Assembly (NCBI RefSeq): GCF_040954645.1
Contig: NC_092805.1
Span: 74,804,564 to 74,868,563, forward strand
Length of the DNA stretch: 64,000 bases
Direction: 5' to 3'
DNA from: Diabrotica undecimpunctata
Lineage: Eukaryota > Arthropoda > Insecta > Coleoptera > Chrysomelidae
Part shown: one piece after another, positions 56,515 to 64,000 of the stretch
How the letters are laid out: each line of letters begins with the position of its first letter
Numbering within the stretch: the stretch's first letter is position 1
Translations under genes and position numbers: made by a program
Notes under the pieces: model-generated
The model's database searches: none
Told to the model about the DNA's origin: nothing
The model's input: only the letters and a program-made list of their open reading frames with translations

Positions 56515-57120
56515 TCTACTGTGGTAATAAATTTGTACAAACCTATCAAAACACTGTGGTACTTCACGAATATATATTTTTTAATTCTGCTGGCCCGAAT
56601 ATTTAGCTAGCAGGAACGTTTGCAAATAAAATTGCTTTAGTGGTGGAAAATTATCATGGTGGTGAAAGTGTAACAAAAACTTACCAGAACACTTTTTTAT
56701 TTCAATTATAAGTAGAGTAAAGTGGAATATAAAAAAATCGCCATAAATTTTAAACTAACAGAAAAAATAGATTTTTCGTCACCTTCAAATTTGTAAAAAC
56801 CTAGCAGAACACTGTGGTATTTCATAAATAATTTTTATTAACTCCGCTGGCTCGAATATTAATCTAGCAGGAACGTTTCCAAATAAGATTGGTTTATTGG
56901 TAAAAATTATCATGGTGATCAAAGTTTAGTCTAAACTTAACAGAACAGTTTTTATTTCAGTTATAAGTAAAGGAGAGTGAAATTGTTAAAGAATATTTTT
57001 TCACCTTAAATTTTAAATAAACAGAATTATTGGCTTTTCATAAGAGGCAGTTGAGGAGTTAATAATTACTAGGGTGGTAATAAATTCGTTAAAACCTAGC
57101 AGAACACTGTGGTTCGGATT
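56515..57120 (+). repeat. Degenerate units of the hairpin repeat
   Basis: At least two and a half diverged units with CACTGTGGTA, AATTCTGCTGGC...CTAGCAGGAACG and GGTGGTAATAAATTCG. They match the pieces near 6950-7060 and 31490-31560. The last ends near CACTGTGGTT (57111). Confidence 0.65.
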
Positions 57121-57410
57121 CGAAGTCTTGTGTCTAGATCTCGCCTAATGAAGAACTTTTTTATTTCGATAAACGTCTTCCTAGCTTGTTCAGGACCTCT
57201 TTCGTCAAAGGACCTCTTTCGTCGAATCACAAATTCATTAGTGCAGCCAGGTATCTAAAAAATGACACGATTTTGTCATGTATTCGGTATTTGTAATTTG
57301 GAGAAAACTGTATGTTTCATTTTGGTGATGTTCATATCTAGGCAATAACGCTAATAATTAATGTAGCTTAAAAAATATGTTTACTATAGAGAGATGTTGT
57401 TTCGTGCAAA

Positions 57411-57605
57411 TTACATTAGGCGGTCACTTCTGTTGTTTCTATTGCCAAGTCCAAAGTTTCCAACGGTATTTTTTATTGCTCCTGCTCCCACTTTTGCATT
57501 GAAATCCCACATCATGATCGTTATTTCACCTTTCTTCGTCAGTTGCATAACCTCTTCTAATTCGAAATGGAAGTTTTCAACTAGGTCCTCGTTATTATAT
57601 TTCAT
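57411..57605 (-). pseudogene. Endonuclease fragment of an RTE-like element
   Basis: 65 codons on the minus strand: [30 protein letters not shown] and [14 protein letters not shown]. This is the central part of an apurinic-type endonuclease, with the DFNAK motif intact. Neither its start nor its end motifs are present. A TA repeat lies immediately upstream on the coding strand. Confidence 0.7.
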
Positions 57606-57610
57606 ACGGG

Positions 57611-57725
<115 letters not shown>

Positions 57726-58852
57726 ACAATGTTCATTACTTTGTGAAATGTGTTGAGCTCAGAACCATCACGCGATCCGGAGCGTAGCCACTCTGTTGTA
57801 GTGAGTCGGATCGTTATTATCATAATAGTAGAAGACTATGTTTTGCATTTATTTCGCCGGCTCGGGCCATCGCACTTCACTCAGGCCTAGAATATTTATA
57901 TTCAATCGGTACATTTTCATGTCTACACTGGAAAATTTTAATGCTGAATGCAGACTGTGTACATGTAGCAGTTCTGATTATTTTATTGTATATTTGAGTT
58001 TTTGGACACCGGGAGATTATTTGCAATCTCTTCCCACTTAAGGGGTCCTCCGGACTAAGGATCCTTTCTAAATGTATGTCTGCTATTTTGGGTAATTTGG
58101 AATACTCCAAAATTTTTTAATGCTGTGGTTTCTCGTTGCCTTCTACATCCTTATGTAGTTGACAATTACTCAGTTCCTGCTTCTTCGAGACTCATTTTTC
58201 AGCTCCAGAACAAAAGAGTACCTTCCCCTTACCAGCTTGTATGCCCGAAACCGTTGGTCAGTAAGTGTGGGATTGCTTATATCGGCAATCACTCGGTGAA
58301 ATTTTTTTTATAACTGGCTACCCTTACTTAGCTTAGCCTGCAGACCAATGTAGATGTCTGGGTGTGGCATATGGAGCCGTAAGGAGTTAGGTGTCTTATG
58401 AGGACTAGTGATCAAGAACCATCTCCCATCCATGAGCTTAGACACAGTCGTTCCAATTACATAACACAATCCTACACCACTGTGACATATACATAAATCC
58501 TTTATTAGTGTTTAAGTTGTGAACCTCACAACAAATGTAAATTTTAATCTTTTAGTAAGTAAAAGAAATAGTAAATTTTGGAAAATCTAGTTATTTAAAT
58601 TAAATTTAAAGACATAAATGTTTTATTCTTTTTATTCATATAATGAAAAACACAGTTGTATGTATAAAAAATAATACCAGAAAAATAACGCTTTATTTAT
58701 TTTTATGTTCTGTATAATTTAATTTTTGTTGTCTTCGTTTAGACGGAACTATAGTAATATAAGTGAGGAAGCAAAAATAATAGACACTAACAAATAATAT
58801 ATTTTTATTCCTTTTGTATAACTAGTTAAATAATACTCATGACTTCTTTTAG
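57726..58852. other. Stretch upstream of the putative exon, no gene recognised
   Basis: Moderately GC-rich between 57750 and 58500, with a short minus-strand open frame (57877-58110) and a plus one (58125-58313) that I do not recognise. 58500-58850 is AT-rich and ends in a polypyrimidine tract and AG acceptor at 58851-58852. Confidence 0.35.
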
Positions 58853-58988
58853 GGTCCAGATTTTCCAGTATATCCAGCAGATCTAAATGGTTACCCCGGT
58901 ATATGGGATTCACATCACTGCATTTCTGCCCAAAACAGTGCTTTGAGTGGATATCCCGACCTCTTAACTGCATTTAATTCGGATCTAG
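58853..58988 (+). CDS. Putative internal exon of a host gene
   Basis: 136 bp between an acceptor (CTTCTTTTAG) and a donor (GTAAGAA at 58989). It is open in the frame starting at its first base, giving 45 codons plus one base (phase 1 at the end). The peptide begins GPDFPVYPADLNGYPGIWDS and ends YPDLLTAFNSDL. It is rich in Pro, Tyr, Gly and Ser and lacks any TE motif, as in the activation regions of transcription factors, but I cannot name it. The 16-codon exon at 29760-29807 would splice to it in frame. Confidence 0.45.
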
Positions 58989-60077
58989 GTAAGAAAACGA
59001 AGAAAAATTAACTACAATTTTAAAATTAAAAATTGTTTATTTGACGCCGCAGCCTCCAAACGTGTTTTTAAAATAAATCCCCCGATCTGGAGGACTAAAT
59101 TTCAAATAAAGAATTTTCAATTTGATAAGAGGTAAGTACCAAAAGAGAATGAGTTCTGATTATTAAAGATAATACCACAGTTTAACCAATTTATACTACG
59201 ATAATTCAAATATTTCTAATACACATTAACAAAGGTTCGCGTATTTATTAATATCAAGCTGTTAATAATTATAGAATAGATTATATAGGCTTTTTGATAA
59301 TGTTTTTGAAACAAATAAACACATCGATATGCCACAACAAGAGGCAACACATATTTAGGGAAAAATTAATCTATGTGTTGGGATAAAAGGAATAATAAAA
59401 CAACACTTTAATAAATAGTATCCTTTATTTTATTTATTTATGTATTTTATGATATAAACACCATTTTTGTATTTCTGTTTACATAAATGAGAATGTTTTT
59501 TTCAATCAACTCGCCCGATTTGAGCTGTTTATTAATGAAATAATTTTAAATTACAAAGTGATAGATATTGCAAAAATTAATTTCGCATTATTTTAATAGT
59601 TATATACCACTTATCAAAATTCTAATATCTACACATAGACAATATTAACGAAATAATAATTCAAGATAAAAAAAAACAAAACAAAATTGTTTACATTAAT
59701 AGTTATAGAAATTGATTGTAACATTGTTTTCATGACCTAAAATAAGCAATGTATGTATTGCGAAACACTATTGGCACTGGTTGAGGTTGTTTTGCTATCG
59801 AATACGTATAAAAAACGCGTGGTGTCGTTAATAAACCTTCATCTTCTACCTCACTATATTTTTTTGGTTTGCATTTAGATATTTTTGGACAAAATGCTTA
59901 CTGCAAGGAAATTTTTTTTTAAATCGGGTAGCTCCAGACTTTCCAATGCAGCATTACCTACAACAATATTATTATTAACACAACTTAAAAAAAGCAACTT
60001 TCTGCACAATAAAGTAAAAAAAACAATTTAAGTTCTGTATTCAAAATATAAATAACTTCGCAGTTGTGCCAATATAT
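58989..60077. other. AT-rich intron-like DNA
   Basis: No open frame or known repeat. It follows a splice donor and is likely intronic. Confidence 0.4.
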
Positions 60078-60209
<132 letters not shown>

Positions 60210-60248
60210 AAGAGTAAGAAAAAAGAAATCTTTTAAATAGGAAAAAAA

Positions 60249-60515
60249 AGATCCCATAGGACTATCAGAAACTAGTCCTATGGGATCTAGTCTTTCACCC
60301 ATTCTAAGTAGCTATGTCATGGATGATGTTATCAGTGATTGTGATTGTATCAACAATTGCACTTTTTTCATTCCTTTTTTTTTAAAGATATGTAGATGAT
60401 TTAGTTTTGGCACTTCCTAAACACAAAATTATTGAAATAGTCAACATTTTCAAGTATCATAATCAACATATACAATTTACAGTTGAGGAAGAGATAGACA
60501 ATTCTCTAGTTCCTT
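60249..60515 (+). pseudogene. Penelope-like RT fragment
   Basis: The frame reads [17 protein letters not shown], then after a shift in an A/T run RYVDDLVLALP, HNQHIQFTVEEEIDNSL. This is the palm region of a Penelope-like RT (MGSxLSP and the YVDD box, with the QFT.E.E block after it). Both ends are truncated: on the left by an inverted duplication of the first 16 bases (60249-60264 with 60273-60288), on the right by the minus-strand I-like element at 60516. Confidence 0.75.
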
Positions 60516-60559
60516 AGAGTAGGTTTCAAGTCCAGTGCTTTATACAGGCTGGTGAATTG

Positions 60560-61240
60560 TTTGCAGTTGGTAAGTTTGGTATGGTTGATTCGTAGTCTTG
60601 TAATAGTCGATGCTTCTCTTATAGTTATGAATTCTAGAGAGAGATGACCAATAAAAGATTGAAGTTTATGAAAAGTTGTTTTGCTCTTTTGTTCTAAGTT
60701 TTGTCAAGTATCCTCTACAGACTTTTTTAAAACGAATTTCGAGATTCGTTAGCTAGTTGAATTGGCATGGTTGGTAGCTTCTTTGGCACAATGATCTGCT
60801 GTTTTATTACCAGTAATTCCGGTGTGAGAAGGCAGCCATATGAGAGACACTGTTACATCGTAAGCAGAGAGATTTTGGTATTATGTCATGAATGTTTTGA
60901 ACTAATAGGTGCTCAGTGAAAATTGTATTGACTAAATGGATATATGAAAGTTAATCTGAACAAATAGTTTAGAACAAAGGTTAGAAGATTCAAGTTTGTT
61001 AAAAATAGTGAGTGAGGTATATATTGAAGGGAGATCTTTAGCCCAGAGGGGAAGTAAAGGTAGAGGAAATGAACTAGTCAGAAAAAAGTCAATATTTTTA
61101 AGTAGTGGACAAATTAATTGAGGTATAGGTTTTATGATAAGGTGTTGGTTATTGTTAGTGGAAGAAGACGGCACTGTGGCAATTAGGGAATGAACGGGAT
61201 TAAATGGATTTGCGGATGTTGATGCAGCATACGAAAGTAG
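60560..61240 (-). pseudogene. RNase H and C-terminus of the minus-strand I-like element
   Basis: Minus-strand blocks: VSLIWLPSHTGITGNKTADH (the PSH and GN.xAD motifs of RNase H) near 60870-60770, then REASTITRLRINHTKLTNC near 60640. Several stops and shifts precede them. The usual C-terminal Cys-His cluster is cut off at 60516, where the Penelope-like fragment ends. Confidence 0.7.
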
Positions 61241-61369
61241 AAGTGATTATCGTCTTGGGTAGAAGAAAGTTCATTTTCACGGTATACACTCTCAATAGGA
61301 CTAAAGCGAAAAGCGCTCAGAAGTAGTTTTATTGGCACCCCATTGAAGATGACTGAGTGATAATCTTAG

Positions 61370-61745
61370 TTCGTTAGATTTACTACACTTTGTATAAGTT
61401 TATATGAGGTTGAGACAGATTTAACATGGCAGTAAATGATTAGGTCATCAGCGTATTGAACATATTTGATGGGAGGCAAATTTCGTTGATGGCAAGAATG
61501 AATAAAGTTAAACTTAATACAGATTCTAAAGGCACACCTTAATTTTGAGGAAGAGATTGAAAAAGTTTACCCTTGGCAAGGACTTTAAAGATTCTTTCAA
61601 TTAGATATTTTTTTACAAATGAGAAAATATTACCATTTAAATTATAGTGGGAGATTTTGTCAATGATTGCTTTTCTGGAGATTAAATAAAATGCCCCTTC
61701 AATGTTAAGTACAGTTGCTACGACATCTTGTTGATTATAGATTGC
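61370..61745 (-). pseudogene. RT palm of the minus-strand I-like element
   Basis: The order on the minus strand is VVATVLNIEGAFYLI (motif A region, with Asp replaced by Asn-Ile-Glu context), VKKYLIERIF, GVPLESVLSLTLFILAIN (motif B, GVPQGS changed to GVPLES) and QYADDLIIY (near 61455-61430). Frame changes separate the blocks. Motif changes indicate decay. Confidence 0.65.
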
Positions 61746-62366
61746 TTAAGAAATGTGTGTGTACAAAAAGGGTGTACATATGTGAAATTATGAATATAAT
61801 TTCGGTTTATGAGGACTGTATTACATAGGGCTGGTTCAAATAAATTAGGATATGTGGCAAAAGGTTATACAGACTATATCAAATTAATTTTATATAAAGT
61901 CTTACCAATTCTTCTGCTGCACATATACACACTCGCGGTATTTAGAGGCTTTCAGTCGCGGTTGTTCTTCATACGGGGAAACTGTCCGGTTACCGGTTTC
62001 TGAAGACGTGTTTCGCGGTACTAACACTTAGATCACGATATAGAGCACATTTTTCATCTGTACACGATTAAAATAGTATTTTCGGTATTTTTCGCGTAAC
62101 TACATGCGAGAGAGTTAGAGTGGAGAAAAAGCGCGGTAAGTCTGTACCAAGCGATAGATAGCGATAGAGAGATTATACGTCTGCCTAATAAGACTCAGCA
62201 GACGAAAGAAAAGACGACTGTTTCTAGCAACAGTCAGCAGTCAAGTGTACAACTGTCTGTATTTCTAATGGAGTGGGGTTAAAATGTGAGTAGGAAGGGT
62301 TGGAGAACGGGAAATAATTGTAAAATTGTGGTAGAATGGTAGCTAGTAATACAGCGAAAAAATGAC
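61746..62366 (-). promoter_or_regulatory. CpG-rich block with a splice donor, possibly a first exon
   Basis: This segment interrupts the I-like pol and is unlike its neighbours: 61930-62240 holds more than 20 CpG dinucleotides in about 310 bp. On the minus strand it ends at a good donor (GTAAGAC, with the exon's last base at 61906). It has no long open frame. It could be the promoter and untranslated first exon of a minus-strand gene, or a piece of an LTR. The evidence is composition and one splice-like site only. Confidence 0.3.
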
Positions 62367-62403
62367 ATGTCATGAAGACAAAAACGATTTGTCTTCATGA
62401 CAT

Positions 62404-62960
62404 AACCCGTTTGTGTTCGTTTGTTCTTTGTAATGATCTTTCTTTTATCTTAGTATAGATTAGGGCAAGATCTTTCATTAACGATTGTCAGCGGTATGTC
62501 AGTAGTAAATTTACTGGCTTCATTTAGAGGGTCGTTGGTGCCTAAGGAATTTTCGAGAAATTTTTCAAGATTATTCTAGAAAACCCTAATTTTTGTGTTT
62601 TTATAGGATTTGAGTGCAGCTTTTAGTTCAAAATAGTTTATACGAGAGTTTGGATAATTGGTATCTTGTGAAACTGAGGATGAATAATGAAAGGGCGAAG
62701 GAAGAAAAGAGTATATATGGTTAGGTTCAGATTTGTTGCAAAACTTTTCTTTTAAATTTTCTGCCAGAATCTTGGCTGTCTCTTAATTGTCAAGGATAAC
62801 CTTTCGATTAAAAAAGAGATTGGAGATTTTAAGGTTATTTTTTATTAACAATTTTTTTTCCACACTGGGCTAGTATTTGAAGTACATAAAGTTTTCTTAC
62901 TTAATTAAATATCGTGTCTAAATTTGGCAAAAGATGAAGTAAAAATATACCGAGAGCAGA
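62404..62960 (-). pseudogene. RT N-terminal part of the minus-strand I-like element
   Basis: On the minus strand: ISNLFFNRKVILDN, then a stop and ETAKILAENLKEKFC, further on NYFELKAALKSYKN, and TKIRVF*NNLEKFLENSLG. The EKA-type motif before RT and the ELKxALKSxKN helix match the region at 38640-38830 in the plus-strand element. It ends at the palindrome at 62367-62403. Confidence 0.6.
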
Positions 62961-64000
62961 AAAAATGAATAAATGCGAGAGAAATAGAGAAATTCTATTC
63001 ATCATGTATGCTGTGATTAGATTTGACATCAGATTTATCAGAGGATGCACTTATATATACTCTTGTAAGTCGGAGGTAGGCTGTTCTTTTAACTTTTTTA
63101 AGATTCTAGTAATACGGTTTTTATTGATCTTTTCCTTGTACCTATGTAGAGCTGCAATAAGTCATTTTGAATACCATCTATGTTGGAGGATTTTTAAGCT
63201 TCTTGTAGTGGGGTGATACATTCAAAAGAGTTCTCAAGAAATGTAATAAGTTGCGTGGAATTGAGTGTAAAATTAGTCGGATTATCTTTGTAAATCATTT
63301 TTATAGCGGAAATATAATATCCGATTATATAATTTTGATACCACCACTTTGGGTGGTATCGAAAATGCCGAAGGAGGAAAAGAACTTAATAGAGCAAGAA
63401 TACCGGATGAAGATAGAATGTTAGGAGTATCAGGAGGACTGTCATTGAAGTGTCCCCTTTTTTGTCCTACTGCCAAGATGGGCTTTGAATTAGTACGACG
63501 AGGGATGGATAAATCCATAATGGCAGCCAGGATGGGTATGTAGTTAACGGAGATGGACTCAATTTCCGAAGATAGAAATTCTTTTGATGAAGTTAAGGAT
63601 TTAGGATTAAGGACTCCTTAGAGTCAGCTGAAAATGAAAAAGAGGGAGGAGCATTAGCTGCAATGAGTGTGTGATCTGGTCAACTGGAGACTTTGCAATC
63701 ATACCCCACGGTACGACCCGTAAGCTTACAAAGAAAACACTATAGTCTGTCAGAGAATAAAAATATTTTAAAGGATGTATTTTCATGGTTAATTAACAGA
63801 GAAGATTGCACTTCGAAGTTCACCTTGTCAGGGATTACAAATGTTACCCTAGGAAAACTCCTGATAATATGCCTATTGATCATCTGATGTTCCGTATTTT
63901 TTAGGGACGTCTCGATTAGTGAATGCGGAATGAAGGAGATACATTTGAAATAAGGATTCTTTTGGTCGCAGAAAGAAGCCTGCAGATAAAGATGACGGTG
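62961..64000 (-). pseudogene. ORF1 of the minus-strand I-like element, partial
   Basis: On the minus strand, FPRVTFVIPDKVNFEVQSSL leads to a zinc-knuckle-like CFLCKLTGRTVGYDC, in which the His is Arg. Downstream are APPSFSFSADSKES and later LNSTQLITFLENSFECITPL, which parallels LSFDQVVDLFENIQ of the plus-strand element. Several stops break the frame. The start lies beyond 64000. Confidence 0.6.

Larger units (their letters stand above)
60516..64000 (-). mobile_element. I-like non-LTR retrotransposon on the minus strand, decayed
   Basis: It runs off the right edge, so its 5' end is not seen. On the minus strand the order is ORF1 with a zinc knuckle (63690-63740), the ORF1 C-terminus (to about 63050), a short linker, RT (61370-61745 and 62410-62900) and RNase H (60560-61200). 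The endonuclease is missing. A foreign block lies at 61746-62366. The knuckle CFLCKLTG matches CFKCKLTG of the element at 35687-41252, so the two are related families. Confidence 0.7.

Noticed and set aside
56340..56606. 88-codon plus-strand frame
   Set aside because: It reads through TTAGG-like and hairpin repeats and has no domain.
57877..58110. Minus-strand 77-codon open frame
   Set aside because: No recognisable motif, no splice sites, and overlapping open frames on the other strand.

Overview
This window looks like an AT-rich insect nuclear genome. Almost all recognisable coding sequence is decayed transposable-element (TE) DNA, and the TE set is typical of insects: Ty3/Gypsy elements, an errantivirus-like element with an env region, a P-element transposase with a THAP-type exon, RTE-like and I-like non-LTR retrotransposons, a Penelope-like fragment and long TA microsatellites. 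A beetle is plausible, but the sequence alone does not fix the species. I see no rRNA, tRNA, CRISPR array or bacterial gene.

Layout. 1-5287 is the inside of a Gypsy element (gag, protease, RT, RNase H, integrase) that starts just after an off-window LTR. 5288-9880 holds repeats: two 389-bp direct repeats bracketing a hairpin-bearing tandem repeat and a gag remnant, then an LTR end with a lysine-tRNA-like primer site. 9883-18034 is a decayed multi-exon gene with a DTCGGQNKN motif, split by a second Gypsy element (11141-16683) with a 5-bp target duplication. 18376-28330 is an errantivirus-like element carrying two later insertions: a near-complete RTE-like retrotransposon (18926-22158, 11-bp duplication) and a Tc1/mariner-type TIR element (24899-26139, TA duplication) that itself contains a piece of non-LTR pol.

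28330-35660 is mostly repeats: satellite-like hairpin units, a foldback structure and a 30-bp perfect palindrome. 35687-41252 is a near full-length I-like retrotransposon with a 19-bp duplication, inserted in an old Gypsy integrase remnant. 42244-43940 has a direct repeat pair. 45690-47930 (minus) is a broken P-type transposase. 48092-57610 is a cluster of RTE-like elements and fragments, one interrupted by another, plus three tandem hairpins at 53256-53387 and TTAGG-like blocks. 60078-64000 has a TA tract, a Penelope-like RT piece and a minus-strand relative of the I-like element that runs off the window.

Only two short segments look like host-gene exons: 29760-29807 (start codon to a GTAAGT donor) and 58853-58988 (acceptor to donor). 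They share strand and compatible phase. If they belong together, nearly 29 kb of the mobile DNA described here lies in one intron. I do not recognise the protein. No clearly novel functional system is proven. The strongest unusual signals are the tandem hairpins with a compensating base change, the hairpin satellite shared by several loci, and inverted duplications sitting at TE breakpoints.
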